Shown here: positions 17,962-28,374 of the stretch, in pieces | Layout: every line of letters starts with the position of its first letter | Position numbering within the stretch: position 1 is the first letter of the stretch | Assembly (NCBI GenBank): GCA_031288305.1 | Contig: JAITRP010000165.1 | Span: forward strand, 1-41,053 | Length of the DNA stretch: 41,053 bases | Reading direction: 5' to 3' | Source: Zoogloeaceae bacterium | GTDB taxonomy: Bacteria > Pseudomonadota > Gammaproteobacteria > Burkholderiales > Rhodocyclaceae | The notes under the pieces: generated by a model | Told to the model about the DNA's origin: nothing | Seen by the model: only the letters and a program-made list of their open reading frames with translations | The model's database searches: none | Translations under genes and position numbers: made by a program

Positions 17962-18702
17962 CTACGATTTGGCAATGTTCGCGCGATGAAAGCGCAAATA
18001 TTCAATATGCCCAGGGAGAATGAAACGTAAGCGCGCAGAGTCATCCAGGCGCAGGATTTTCCGCGCCTCCTGCGATAATGAAGACGAGATCGTGATATGC
18101 CCGTCATCATCGAATGTGACCAAGCCTTGATCAAACAGCGCATCGTAGTGGACGGCCAAGAGCAAACCATTGAACGGATCGAGCTTTTCTCGCTCGTCGG
18201 ACAACGTCCAAGGCTTGGCGTGGCTGGCGCGCAACAGCGAAGGCGGCAAAGCGATTCCGGATAGCGCGCAGCGTCCTTCCCAGAGTTCCAACAGCGCTTC
18301 CCGAAAAACGTCTTGTCCGATACGCTGACGTACTTCGCGGGTACGCTCCGTGGCCGGAATCGCCGCCAGCCGCGCTTCCATCCTGGCCGACAGAGTGGCA
18401 ACCGGATGGGTTTGCAGTGAATGCAGCAGGCGCAAGGCTTCGTACAATTGCGCGGGGCCGGCCACGATACCCGCGCCGGTCATTCCCAGCGGCAAGGGAT
18501 ACGCTGCCGGCGGCAAACCGATACGCGCCATCACGCCGGATTCGGGCGCGGCCAGTAGTGTACCCGTATCCATCGCCCGCACTGCGACCTTTGTCGTGGC
18601 GCCGCTGATGGCAGCGGTGAACCAGCCTTCAGTAGCGGGGGAAAGCAGGTCATAACCGCTGTCGATCAGCGCTTTGACAACCAGAGTAGGCAAAGTGTCC
18701 AC
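17962..18702 (-). CDS. HNH endonuclease (HNH_2 type)
   Basis: This 246-aa protein has an unrecognised N-terminal region (1-130) and a C-terminal HNH domain. CALSG precedes His161 (SHAKPW), Asn178 (FNGLLL) and His185 (VHYDALFDQG), so all three H-N-H positions are kept. Such domains bind a metal and cut DNA. The start is GTG at 18700-18702, with an AAGG ribosome site overlapping the stop of the preceding ATPase gene, only 9 bp away, so it is the last gene of the minus-strand defence operon. It is the best candidate for the effector nuclease. Confidence 0.85.
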   Translation of the reverse strand: MDTLPTLVVKALIDSGYDLLSPATEGWFTAAISGATTKVAVRAMDTGTLLAAPESGVMARIGLPPAAYPLPLGMTGAGIVAGPAQLYEALRLLHSLQTHPVATLSARMEARLAAIPATERTREVRQRIGQDVFREALLELWEGRCALSGIALPPSLLRASHAKPWTLSDEREKLDPFNGLLLAVHYDALFDQGLVTFDDDGHITISSSLSQEARKILRLDDSARLRFILPGHIEYLRFHRANIAKS

Positions 18703-18711
18703 GCGCAGCCT

Positions 18712-20694
18712 TCAGACAATGCTTGCGGTCACGCGAGGAACAAATCGTTTTTTGAACAAAAAGCCGTTATCACGACTTGGGTCAAGTTCCAGCCGGAGAT
18801 AGGGTGGTCGTTGCAGATGTTCTGGCGGTGGGGTCGTTGTGGTGACGATGTACTGAAACGGCGTGTTCCCTCCATAGGCTTCGCGCTCGATGCGTTCGAT
18901 CAACAAAAGGAAATCGTGATAGGGGCGTCTCCCCATGTCCGCTTCTCGTGGGCAATCGTGGATCAACATCGATGGGAAAGCGCTGGCCGGATTGACGGCA
19001 TCAAGCAAGCACACCAGATCGCCCACGAGGATTTCGAGCACGCGATACGCTTCCCCGCCATGCGGCGACAAACAAAACGGGCTGTCTTCGTTATAGCTGT
19101 CCAGCCTTCCAAAGACCTGATCTGACAATAACTCCTGCGTCACCTTGTTGGTCAAGACGCTTAAAAACCGTGTTCGTTCGGACTGGTCGTGCTGCAGAAT
19201 TTCCAGCCGCATGCGCGCCCGATCGATTTCCGTTTGGATACCAGATCGTCGTTCAGCAGCCTTTTGCAATTCATTGGCGGCTTCCGGGAAACCGAATTGC
19301 TCCCAACGTTTCAGTTCTTCCAACAAATTTTGTCCGCGATCTTTGTCCAGTTGGACGGTTCGGCGTCGTATGCGGACTTTGTTCAATTCCGCTTTCTTGT
19401 TGGCAACACGCTGTGTCACCTCATCCAGCTTCATTTTGACTTGTTCTCTGTCCGCCAGTTTTTGCGTAGCCAATTCCGCCAATTTGGCATTGCTTTTGTC
19501 AAGCGCAGTTTTCTCCTGGCGATCTTCCAGGCTGATTGTCTGGAGTCGCTTCTGGCGATACGAGCAATCCTTGAAGGCAACCTGGCCATACTCGCACATA
19601 CCGGTCAAGGCCAGAAGCTCCCGCTGTTGCTCAACCAACTTGCGTACCTCGTCTTCGCTGCCACGCCGCCGCGCGTCTGCGATTTTGTACAAGTTATCAA
19701 CGATCTCATACTCCCGCCGCGCATTGTCTTGTGTGGCAAGCAAGCCGACCAGTTCCTCATTCAGTCTACTTTCCTGTTCATCCAGTTGTTCCAGTTCGGC
19801 TTGGGAACGTTGTTTTGCATCTTCCACCCTTTTTTCGATGGAATCCTCGAACAAATCGCCGCTTTGCATGGGCAAGTCGGCTGGTGTCGACAACCAAGCG
19901 CGCACATCGGATTCGATGCGTTTCCGGATCAACTCGGGTTCTTGGCGTGACTGTTCCATTTTATCTTCCGATGTTTTCAGCCTGGCCGCAAGCGTCCTCA
20001 GGACGCGCTGTAGCTCGGATTCCTCCGTTTTCAGCAGGCCGAGCACAATGCGCAGGATTGCTGGCGGGTCTTGCCGGGGGCGTTGCAGGCCAATGCCTTC
20101 CCCTTTGCGCCAATTGAAAAATCCCTCAAACCTTGCGCCCTGATCGCGAGTGATCCACGCCAGCAAATGCTTCCAAATGATGGTCTGCCCGGTTTCCGGG
20201 ATGATGCGCGGGGAAATGCGAGTGAGCATCAGGTCGGAAAAACGTCGCTCGAATTCCTTGTAATACCTGGAATGACCTGTAACGAAACAGCTTTCCAAAT
20301 CGGCTCTTTCCACGAAAACGTCATCGCGTCGCGCATTGAAATGGCGAAAGACCGAAAAAACACGCTCCCCGACATGGATGACCGCGCCCACACCGCCTTG
20401 CGGAAACTCGGAAATGATCTCCTGACGCAGGTCGCCGACGATCTTGGCATCGTCGCCCAGACAATGGCGCATCAACAGACACAGCGAGGATTTCCCTACC
20501 CCATGACCAGCGGCGCGAATGCCTGAATAAGCGCTGTCATCTGGTTCGTGCGCCCAGATGATGTTCAGGCCGCGTTTGAAAATGACATTACGCAAACAGT
20601 GGGACACATCCGGTTCAGTGTAGATCGCCAGACGTTCGACCCATAGACCGGAACTTCCGGATTGGGCTTGCAGGGTTTGAATCAAGTCACTCAT
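18712..20694 (-). CDS. DUF2326/SMC-like coiled-coil ATPase (ABC-3C type)
   Basis: This 660-aa protein is built like SMC/RecN ATPases. An N-terminal lobe carries Walker A GHGVGKSS (63-70). A long charged coiled coil (about 215-500) is rich in Gln, Glu, Lys and Arg, with a central Cys pair (CEYGQVAFKDC). A C-terminal lobe carries a Walker B-like SMLIHDCPREAD (575-586) and YIVTTTTPP. DUF2326 ATPases are core parts of predicted ABC-three-component conflict systems. Here it lies between the methyltransferase (7 bp upstream) and the HNH nuclease. A DNA-sensing or effector-loading role is inferred. The ATG start is clear. Base composition is visibly less GC-rich than the helicase genes. Confidence 0.75.
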   Translation of the reverse strand: MSDLIQTLQAQSGSSGLWVERLAIYTEPDVSHCLRNVIFKRGLNIIWAHEPDDSAYSGIRAAGHGVGKSSLCLLMRHCLGDDAKIVGDLRQEIISEFPQGGVGAVIHVGERVFSVFRHFNARRDDVFVERADLESCFVTGHSRYYKEFERRFSDLMLTRISPRIIPETGQTIIWKHLLAWITRDQGARFEGFFNWRKGEGIGLQRPRQDPPAILRIVLGLLKTEESELQRVLRTLAARLKTSEDKMEQSRQEPELIRKRIESDVRAWLSTPADLPMQSGDLFEDSIEKRVEDAKQRSQAELEQLDEQESRLNEELVGLLATQDNARREYEIVDNLYKIADARRRGSEDEVRKLVEQQRELLALTGMCEYGQVAFKDCSYRQKRLQTISLEDRQEKTALDKSNAKLAELATQKLADREQVKMKLDEVTQRVANKKAELNKVRIRRRTVQLDKDRGQNLLEELKRWEQFGFPEAANELQKAAERRSGIQTEIDRARMRLEILQHDQSERTRFLSVLTNKVTQELLSDQVFGRLDSYNEDSPFCLSPHGGEAYRVLEILVGDLVCLLDAVNPASAFPSMLIHDCPREADMGRRPYHDFLLLIERIEREAYGGNTPFQYIVTTTTPPPEHLQRPPYLRLELDPSRDNGFLFKKRFVPRVTASIV

Positions 20695-20701
20695 GGCGGA
20701 G

Positions 20702-23700
20702 TCAGGCGCGTTTAGTTAAGTCATCGGCTTGCGTGTCTTTTCCCAACGGTTCCGAGGAAGCCAGATATTCCTTCATCGACCGCAGGAACCTTGCCGCTTT
20801 TTCCTCTGTGTCGTCGGCAAGCACGATGCCATCGGGTAGCGGCGCATCCGCTATCGCCTCGATGGTATTGTGCCCATCCCTGAAACAGATGGCTCCACCA
20901 TGCGCGAAATATTGCAACGCCTGTGACAAACCGACTTCGGGGGCGGTAGTTTCGTGTTGCATGAGAGCGAAAAGAAGGTCGATCTCCATGCGCGGCAACG
21001 AGACTGCCTGTTGCAAAGCGACAAGCAGGACTCCGAGCCAGCGGGCCTCTTCGAAGGAATGAGGAATACCGAAACACGAATAGACAGCTTCCGACTGTTG
21101 CCCCGGCGGCGGAACCAACTGGCTCTCATAGGGTTGCCCCTCGGCCTCGGCCAGCGTCATGCGGTCGAATTCGTGCAATACCAGCCGCCGCGTGCGGTAT
21201 TCGCCGAAGTCACGCAACTCGTTGTTCTTCAAAACGCGGAAGGTTTCGCTGGGATAGTCTTTGCCCATGACATCGGCGGGGTCGAGGATGTAGCGTAGTT
21301 CTTCCTCATCGAGGTCGTAGAGTTTGGCGTACCAAGCATCGAGTTCGGCACGCAGGATGGCGCGGCGGTCGGGGTCGAAGGCGAAGGGTGGGCCGTCGTA
21401 ACCCAGTTCATTGGCCCAGGGTTTGAGGTCGTGGGCGGTGTAGGTCAATTCCAGCACGCGCGGGACGATGAAAGCGAGGTCGGCTTCGGTATAGCGGTCT
21501 GGGGGCAAAACAGGGAACTGTTTGATGTAGAAGTAGTTCAGTGTTGTGCCGCCGATCTTCTGTCGGGCAGCAAAATCCAAAGAAAAACTGGATAGGTTGG
21601 CAAGGAATGCCGCAGCCTGTGGCGCTTTCACGTGGTAACCAAACAGAAACAACGGAATTTTGTTACCCACTCCCGCCAACGGAACCACCGACGCAATTAC
21701 CGTCCGTTCATTGGTGACATTCGTAATATCCCGCCATCCCATCAGCCAGCGCGGGCTGCGGCGATCCATCCAGGCGTCGAGTTCGGCGAGCAGGGCGTGG
21801 TCGCGGGACTCCGAGGCAGGTTGCGCGGCGAAGCGTTGCAGGATGGCAAGTTCGTCGTCGGACAGAGGGACTTCGTTGCCCTGCCGCGCCCATTTGGCGA
21901 ATTCGGTGAAGGTCTTCTTGCCGCGAATTCCGGCATCGCGCAGAGCAAAAACGCAGGCGGGGTAATCGCTGGCGAGGATCGCCTCCACGCGTGGAGCAGC
22001 TTGCAGTTTCTGGCTGTCGCTATAGTCGCCGTCGGCCAAAAGGCTTCCAGCTTCGCGGCGGAAAAGTTCGCCAGCGATCCACTGGGCCAGCGCCAGCCAC
22101 AGGGCATCCACAGTCTGTTTCTGTTGACTCGCGTCGCTCACCTGATGTCGGGCCAGCCAGGCTTTGGCAACCGCCGGGAGCACGCGGGCGATGCGGGCCA
22201 GCACTTCGCGCGCTTCCACCCAGTAGCGCGGGCGCAATGTGAAGTCAGGGTCGGCCTTTTGCCCTTCCGTGACATCCGCCGTTGTCACGCCATCCCTGTT
22301 GCCTGGGGCATCCACATAGCTGCCCCAGCGATGATCGAACTGGTGGATCATCTTGGCCTCGTAAAGCGGCAGGCAATCCGGGCCATCGCTGTCACGGAAC
22401 AGATGGCTGTCGTTGGACATATGGAACATGGTCTGGAAACGGATGCCCCACGGATTGCGTTCCGGTTCGAGGACGTTGCCGTCTCTGTCCGCTTGCGCTT
22501 CGCGGATCAGCACTGGCGCAGCGCGGTAGAGTTTCTTGGTCAGTTCGGCGTCGCGCTGGCTGCGGAACACCGGGCAAGTGCGGGTATTGGGGTTGATGAG
22601 CGCAAAGTCCTGCGGGGTCAGGGTGAACTGGCGGCGGGGATCGGCGAGTTGATCGGCCTGGGTGGCGAAACAGACAAAATGCGCAGTCTTCGCTTGGCCC
22701 AAGGCGAGCAGACAGAACTTTTGGCGACTATCCACCGCAGGGAAGATCCCTTCGCGGTTCTCGAAGTCGAACAGACTCACCAACTTGCCGGATTGGCTGA
22801 TGTTGGAGAAAAAAGCCTTGGTCGAGTCATCGGTGGCAATGCCGGTGGGAACGATCATTCCTGCCCGTCCTTGCGGCTGTACCAGTTGCGAAAAAGTTTC
22901 GGCGAACAACGCATAGGTGTTCACATCGCCCACGCCGGTGAGTGGGTAACGCCCGCCCTCGCAGCCCTTGACGTGCGCAAAGGCGCTGGCGGCTTCGGCG
23001 GTACGGCGGGCGGTAACGAATTCCCGATACAGGCGGCGTTCGTTTTCACAAACGCCTTCGGAGTGAGGCGCATCCGGGTCCAAATGACGGGCCAGCGCGC
23101 CTTCGCTCAGCCACTGGATGCGTTGGGCGCGCTCGGCCTTGTTTCTGGCGTTCGCAATGTCGCTGTCGCGGCTGGCGAAGAATTCCTCCTCCTGGAGCTT
23201 GATGCGCTCCCACGGCGGATTGCCCAGCACCACGTCAAAGCCGCCCTGTTCCGCGATATGAGGGAAGGTTATCCACCAGTGCAGCACGCGGGCCTGGGCG
23301 CAGGCTTCGCGGGCAGCGATTTCCGCTTCGGCCAGGGTGGATTCGGTCTCGTCGCTGGCGACGGCCCAGAGATGGCGAGAACTGGGAATCGGTTGTTTAC
23401 CGGTCTTGGGCAGCAGGAAAGCGCCTGTGTAAAGATCGAGCAGGAAGGCTCCCGCATAGAGGTCGGCCAACCTCGCCAAGCGGCTTTGTCGAACGGCGCT
23501 TTGCGCTTCCTGCCATTCGGATTTCTTGGCGGCCACCTGTTGCAGGTCGTCGTCGGTGAGCCGCTCCACCGCGCTACTACGGTCGGCGAGCCGTTCCTGA
23601 CGGAACAGATCGTCGCCGGCAAGCGAACGCCGCCAGCTTTCACGCTCCAGTTTGTTCCGTTTCTTGAGTTCACCGGCCAGAGTCTTGTCGTCGCCGCTCA

Positions 23701-25576
23701 AGGGCGCGAAGGCGGCGTCCGGCACGCCTTGGTTGACAATGGCGGGATCGAGCACGCCCAAGAGCGCATTGCCGCATTGCAGGTGGTGATCGAGAAAGCC
23801 CAGGGGTTTGTCGGGCGTCATGGCTTCCAGCCACAGGGACATGCGCGCCAGTTCCAGCGCCAGTGGGTTCAAATCCACGCCGTAGATGCAGTGGCCGATG
23901 ACGTCGCGCAGGGCGTGGCGGTGGTCGCTGTCGCTGGGCGCGCCCTCGGCGCGCAGTTGCGCCAAGCGCTTGGCCAGCCGCCACGCGGCGGCGAGCAGGA
24001 AATGGCCGCTGCCGCAGGCCGGGTCGCAGATGGTGATGGACAAGAGCGCGGCTTCGCGGTCGGCAGCGGCGAGGCGTTGGCAAATGACCGGTTCCAGCGT
24101 GGAATCCAGCAGTTCCTGCACCAACGAGCCGGGCGTGTAGTAGCTGCCGCTGGTTTTGCGGGCATTGCCCTGGCTCTGTTCGGCATTGGCGAAACGGAAG
24201 GCGCGGCCATCCTGTGTGACCAGCGGCGCCAGCTCCAGCAGGCTTTCATAGACGCTGCCCAGTTCTTCCGTCTCCATGTCGCGCCAGTTGATGCGGGTGA
24301 GGCTTTGCCCGTCGCGCCGCCAGGCCAGCCGGTAAATGGCGTCCAGCAGTGGGTCGTTGTTCAGATCCGCGCCATCCAGATCGGGACATTGGCTGGCGGC
24401 GAACAGGCCGCCCAGCGCCGGCAGCGCCAATAGCGGCTGTCCATTTGCCAGTCCGGCGAATACCGGCTTCAAACCCTGCCAGAGATCGACATGGCGATCC
24501 CAGCCGCGGCGGCGAGCGCGCTCACGCAGACGGGTGAGGCTGTAGCCGTCCTGGTACAGGCGAATGGCTTCGGGGTCGGCTTGCTCTGGATGCAGCAGGC
24601 CGCGTTCTTCGATGGTCAGGAGGAAGATGAGGCGGTAAACCAGGCGCAGCAGTTGCTGGAAATAACCAGCGGGCGTGAGCGCGCCACTCGCCAAGCGCTG
24701 GCGCAAGGGGGCGTTGGCGGCTTCGGAGAGAAAGCCTTGCCCCAGGGTTTTGAGCGCCTTTTCCACACCGACGCGCAGTTGTTCGCGGGCGCGGGCGCCT
24801 TGTTCCTGACTGGCGGCGTACCAGGCTTCCAGCGCGCTTTCCCGTGGCGCTTGCCGGCCGTGTCCGAAACGGCTGGCATGAACCAGCAGCCACAACAGCG
24901 AGAAGTCGGCGAACCGCTGTTCGGTGAAGATACGCTCCAGGTCGGCCTCGATCCAGGCCGGGCGGGTCAGGCTGGCATTGTCGCGCGCCAGCCGCAACAG
25001 CAGGCCATTGCTGGCGATGCCCCACAAGGCGGTATCGGCGGCATTGAGATAATCTTGCAGCAGACCAAAAGCGCTGCGTTGACGTCCACCCTCGCCAAAG
25101 CGCCGGTCGCGGTCTTCAAGGCGCTGGCTGTGCGCGGCGACAACCAGCGGCAGCCGTCCATCGCAAGCCAGCGCCGTGAGTGGATAACCGCGTCCGTCCA
25201 GAGTTTGCGGCTCGGCGCTCGCGGCGATGGCGACGCCGAACACTTCGCGCAGCAGCGCGGCGACAAAGCGTTGCGTCAAGGCATGGACATCGCCCGCGTC
25301 GGTGCGGGCGGCGCCCTGTGCTTGCCTCTTCGAGGCTGGGCGCTCACCGCCTTGAAGCAGCCTGGCGGCGGTGAAGTCGTTCCAATGCGCTTCGGCGATA
25401 CGCCAGTAGCGCCCCAGTTCGTCGCGCAGATTGAGTCCCTTGGGGAGCCAATAGTCCACAGGGGTCTGTTGCGGCGCTTGCAGAGCGGCTACCTTGGCCA
25501 GCCATTCCGCGGGCAGCAGACCACCTTCGATGACGATCGCGTCGAATTGCAGCACGGCATCCTTGCGGCGGCTCAT
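20702..25576 (-). CDS. Large N6-adenine DNA methyltransferase (DrmMI/PglX/Eco57I-like)
   Basis: This 1624-aa protein has a long N-terminal region (1-470) of the type seen in large restriction-modification methylases. A SGSYYTPGSLVQELL segment (about 476-490), SAM motif I CDPACGSGHF (517-526) and the catalytic motif IV NPPW (786-789) follow. An extended target-recognition/C-terminal half runs to the end. NPPW marks adenine-N6 methylation. The size and the partnership with a SNF2 helicase fit DrmMI of class 1 DISARM or BREX PglX relatives. Its start overlaps the stop of the helicase gene (ATGA), so the two are translationally coupled. It presumably marks self DNA; whether it also cuts cannot be told, as no nuclease motif was recognised. 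Confidence 0.88.
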   Translation of the reverse strand: MSRRKDAVLQFDAIVIEGGLLPAEWLAKVAALQAPQQTPVDYWLPKGLNLRDELGRYWRIAEAHWNDFTAARLLQGGERPASKRQAQGAARTDAGDVHALTQRFVAALLREVFGVAIAASAEPQTLDGRGYPLTALACDGRLPLVVAAHSQRLEDRDRRFGEGGRQRSAFGLLQDYLNAADTALWGIASNGLLLRLARDNASLTRPAWIEADLERIFTEQRFADFSLLWLLVHASRFGHGRQAPRESALEAWYAASQEQGARAREQLRVGVEKALKTLGQGFLSEAANAPLRQRLASGALTPAGYFQQLLRLVYRLIFLLTIEERGLLHPEQADPEAIRLYQDGYSLTRLRERARRRGWDRHVDLWQGLKPVFAGLANGQPLLALPALGGLFAASQCPDLDGADLNNDPLLDAIYRLAWRRDGQSLTRINWRDMETEELGSVYESLLELAPLVTQDGRAFRFANAEQSQGNARKTSGSYYTPGSLVQELLDSTLEPVICQRLAAADREAALLSITICDPACGSGHFLLAAAWRLAKRLAQLRAEGAPSDSDHRHALRDVIGHCIYGVDLNPLALELARMSLWLEAMTPDKPLGFLDHHLQCGNALLGVLDPAIVNQGVPDAAFAPLSGDDKTLAGELKKRNKLERESWRRSLAGDDLFRQERLADRSSAVERLTDDDLQQVAAKKSEWQEAQSAVRQSRLARLADLYAGAFLLDLYTGAFLLPKTGKQPIPSSRHLWAVASDETESTLAEAEIAAREACAQARVLHWWITFPHIAEQGGFDVVLGNPPWERIKLQEEEFFASRDSDIANARNKAERAQRIQWLSEGALARHLDPDAPHSEGVCENERRLYREFVTARRTAEAASAFAHVKGCEGGRYPLTGVGDVNTYALFAETFSQLVQPQGRAGMIVPTGIATDDSTKAFFSNISQSGKLVSLFDFENREGIFPAVDSRQKFCLLALGQAKTAHFVCFATQADQLADPRRQFTLTPQDFALINPNTRTCPVFRSQRDAELTKKLYRAAPVLIREAQADRDGNVLEPERNPWGIRFQTMFHMSNDSHLFRDSDGPDCLPLYEAKMIHQFDHRWGSYVDAPGNRDGVTTADVTEGQKADPDFTLRPRYWVEAREVLARIARVLPAVAKAWLARHQVSDASQQKQTVDALWLALAQWIAGELFRREAGSLLADGDYSDSQKLQAAPRVEAILASDYPACVFALRDAGIRGKKTFTEFAKWARQGNEVPLSDDELAILQRFAAQPASESRDHALLAELDAWMDRRSPRWLMGWRDITNVTNERTVIASVVPLAGVGNKIPLFLFGYHVKAPQAAAFLANLSSFSLDFAARQKIGGTTLNYFYIKQFPVLPPDRYTEADLAFIVPRVLELTYTAHDLKPWANELGYDGPPFAFDPDRRAILRAELDAWYAKLYDLDEEELRYILDPADVMGKDYPSETFRVLKNNELRDFGEYRTRRLVLHEFDRMTLAEAEGQPYESQLVPPPGQQSEAVYSCFGIPHSFEEARWLGVLLVALQQAVSLPRMEIDLLFALMQHETTAPEVGLSQALQYFAHGGAICFRDGHNTIEAIADAPLPDGIVLADDTEEKAARFLRSMKEYLASSEPLGKDTQADDLTKRA

Positions 25577-28362
25577 GCGACACCTCCGGGCAGCAGGACA
25601 TAGGCGGCGATGACATCCACTGGTTTCAAGGCGCGCACCTCGTAACGGCCACGCGCACCGGCGGCTTTGCGCACGCGCCGGTGATCCGCCAGCAGCCTTT
25701 CGGCCTGGGTGTCGGCAAGGCGCTCGAGTTGCTTCTCACGCGCTTCCAATATTTCCAACAAGTTGCGCATTTCGCGTTGGCGAACCACATCCGGCAGGTT
25801 GCCTTGGGCCGGTGTTTCCAGCCAGGCGAGCAACTGCTCACCCTGGAGTTCGACGGGATCGTTGCGGCCCTGCCAAGCCACGGGCAGCGCTTCTTCGACC
25901 AGCAGGGGCTGGCTGTGGCTTTCGTTCCTGACGCTGATCTGGTGACGCAGGCGCAAAAGCAGCACCATGGTGATGCTCTGCACGGCGGGACTTCTCCAGA
26001 CGCCGATCCGCCCCAGTGTGGCAAGTTGCTGGCTGTCGTGGTTCTTCGCCGTCAGGGATCGTTCCAGTAATTCATCGGCCAGGGTGGCGATCAGTGGATG
26101 GCTGCGATGGATGAAACGGCAATGCAATGCCGGGGGCTGGCTGAAGTCGATGCGCAGATCACCCTCGATGCCCTCGGCCGCCAGGCGTTCACGCAGTGTT
26201 GCGGGCAAGATATTGATGGGCGCGGCGGCACCGCGCGCGGATAGCGACAATCCCGCACCCAGGCGCGCCATGGCTTGGGTGGCGAAGCGCTTGACATCCT
26301 CGCCACTGCCGAGCACGGCGCGCATGCGTTCCCATTCCGGCAACACGTCGGCGGGCCGCAGGCGGCGCTGGGCAAATACGGTACGGTTTTTCTTGACCTT
26401 TTCGGCCAGGTCGGTCCAGCGGACGTCGAGCGCACGGCTTTCCCGATCATCGCCAAAATCGAACAAATCGCCCGTTTGCGCGCCATGTCCGCCACGCAGC
26501 ATGACGGCCTTCATCAGCGCTTGTGTGAGCGTGTGGTCGTCATCCGGTAACGGTACCGGTACGCCGAGTTCCTGGCGGATTTTTTCCGCTTTGCGCAGGA
26601 TGACTTCCAGCACCGCGCCATCGACCGGATTGTTGGCGCCGTAAATCAGGGTGGCGCGCACATTGGGGCTGGACTGCCCGAAGCGGTCGACCCGGCCTTC
26701 GCGCTGTTCGTGGCGGGTAGGGTTCCAGGACAGATCGTAGTGGACGACCGCATCGAGGTGATCCTGCAGATTGATGCCTTCGGACAGGCAATCGGTGGCG
26801 ATCAGCAGACGTTGCCCGGCTTCGCCCAGGGCATCGACCCGGCGCTCGCGTTCCTCGACGGGAAATTCGCCGGTGGCGATTTCGACCATGACATTTCGAA
26901 AATGGTCGTGCAGGTGGTCATGCAGATAATGCGCCGTGGCGATGTAGCGGCAGAATACGACCGGGTTGAAACCGTCGTCGAGGAGTTGCTTCAAGTGATC
27001 GGTCAGCAGGCGCAGCTTTGGGTCGTTTTTCGCGCCAGCCAAGGCTTCGCCTTCCTTGAGCAGCGCGCGTAGCGCGGGGTCGCCTGTATCGGCGGGAGGA
27101 ACCACATCGTCGACATCGAGCGCGTCCTCGACACCGTCAAACAATGATTCCACGATGTCTTCCGGCACTTGCTGGTTTTGTTCCAACCGGGTGCGCAGAG
27201 CCTGCACGGCGGCGGCCGGGCTGCTGGCGATACAGCGCATCAACGCAAGCGTGCCCCAGAAATTCAAGCGCTGCCGGTGTTCATCGTCCCCTGCGCGCTG
27301 CACGATTTCGCGGCAATAGTTGAGCGCGCTCCGAAAGAAGTCGTCCCATTTTCCGCTGAGGCGATAGGTAATTTCGGTGGTTTTACGCTGAGGGAAAAGG
27401 CGGCCGTCCCGCCATTCGTCGATGTCGGGTCGACGGCGTTGCACGAAATGAAGCGCGAGCTGTTCACGCAGTTTGTCCTTGTCGCCGCCAACAGCAGTCG
27501 ACAGTGCGGCAAATTCTTTCTTGAGCAGCGACAACAAGCCATAAAAGGCATCCTGGTCGCCGCTGTGCGGCGTCGCGGTCAGCAGCACCAGATGGCGCAA
27601 GTCGTTCGCCGCCAGCGCCCGCAACAGTTCGAAGCGTAATTGCCTGCCCCGTCCGGCGCTGACGCAGGTATGCGCTTCGTCAACAATGACGAATTCCGGG
27701 CAAGCGCGGATGAAGTCGTGGCGATGGCGTTCGGACTTGATGTAGTCGAGGCTGACCACAGTGGCTGGATGTACCTGGAACAGCGACTCGCCGACCGGGA
27801 TGCCCTGTTCCAGCCGCGCCGCGCTGGCGGCAGTGACGGCAACCGCATGCAAGTGGAAACGTTCGTTCAGTTCGCGTACCCATTGCTCGACGAGGTGCGG
27901 CGGACACAGGACGGCCAGACGCTGGATTTCGCCGCGATCCTGCAATTCGCGCGCGATCAGGGCGGCTTCGATGGTCTTGCCAATGCCTACGTCGTCGGCG
28001 ATCAACAGGCGCACGGGATCAAGGCGCAATGCCATCAGCAGTGGCGCCAGTTGATAGGTACGCGGCTCAACCGCGATGTTGCCGAAGCTGCGGAAAGGAC
28101 CGGCGCCGCGCCGCAGCGCCATGCGCAGGGCGTCGGCAAGCAGAACGGCTTCACCCTGGCTGCCTTCCTGCGCGGGATCGGGCAGTGGAAAATGGGCGGA
28201 TGCGATGTTTGGTTCAAGCCCGATGTGGATCAGCGCGCCGTTTTCTTCGCCGCCCGACAGGGGACGCAGGCGCAGGAGCGGGGGAACGCTGCCAGGCTGC
28301 ACGATCCATTCGCGCCCGCGTGCGTGGATCAGGGAACCAGGAGTGTATTGGATGTCGGTCAT
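25573..28362 (-). CDS. SNF2-family helicase (DrmD-like)
   Basis: This 929-aa superfamily-2 ATPase has a Q-like motif (RTYQLAPLLMAL), Walker A DDVGIGKT (123-130), DEAH (228-231), TATPHSG (motif III), and a C-terminal helicase lobe. The latter carries LLIATDCLSEGINLQ and HEQREGRVDRFGQ (motifs V and VI). It belongs to the SNF2/RapA-like translocases; DrmD of class 1 DISARM is the closest defence counterpart by size and neighbours. It starts 12 bp after the DUF1998 helicase stop and ends overlapping the methyltransferase start. The expected role is ATP-driven translocation on double-stranded DNA within the complex. Confidence 0.88.
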   Translation of the reverse strand: MTDIQYTPGSLIHARGREWIVQPGSVPPLLRLRPLSGGEENGALIHIGLEPNIASAHFPLPDPAQEGSQGEAVLLADALRMALRRGAGPFRSFGNIAVEPRTYQLAPLLMALRLDPVRLLIADDVGIGKTIEAALIARELQDRGEIQRLAVLCPPHLVEQWVRELNERFHLHAVAVTAASAARLEQGIPVGESLFQVHPATVVSLDYIKSERHRHDFIRACPEFVIVDEAHTCVSAGRGRQLRFELLRALAANDLRHLVLLTATPHSGDQDAFYGLLSLLKKEFAALSTAVGGDKDKLREQLALHFVQRRRPDIDEWRDGRLFPQRKTTEITYRLSGKWDDFFRSALNYCREIVQRAGDDEHRQRLNFWGTLALMRCIASSPAAAVQALRTRLEQNQQVPEDIVESLFDGVEDALDVDDVVPPADTGDPALRALLKEGEALAGAKNDPKLRLLTDHLKQLLDDGFNPVVFCRYIATAHYLHDHLHDHFRNVMVEIATGEFPVEERERRVDALGEAGQRLLIATDCLSEGINLQDHLDAVVHYDLSWNPTRHEQREGRVDRFGQSSPNVRATLIYGANNPVDGAVLEVILRKAEKIRQELGVPVPLPDDDHTLTQALMKAVMLRGGHGAQTGDLFDFGDDRESRALDVRWTDLAEKVKKNRTVFAQRRLRPADVLPEWERMRAVLGSGEDVKRFATQAMARLGAGLSLSARGAAAPINILPATLRERLAAEGIEGDLRIDFSQPPALHCRFIHRSHPLIATLADELLERSLTAKNHDSQQLATLGRIGVWRSPAVQSITMVLLLRLRHQISVRNESHSQPLLVEEALPVAWQGRNDPVELQGEQLLAWLETPAQGNLPDVVRQREMRNLLEILEAREKQLERLADTQAERLLADHRRVRKAAGARGRYEVRALKPVDVIAAYVLLPGGVA

Positions 28363-28374
28363 TTTTTGCAGGAC

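Noticed and set aside
17955-17976. CATTGCC/GGCAATG hairpin as terminator of the defence operon
   Set aside because: The 7-bp stem overlaps the end of the HNH gene and has no T-run on the minus strand.
21632-24433. Long + strand open frame opposite the methyltransferase gene
   Set aside because: The minus-strand frame has motif I and NPPW of a methyltransferase; the + strand product has no family features.
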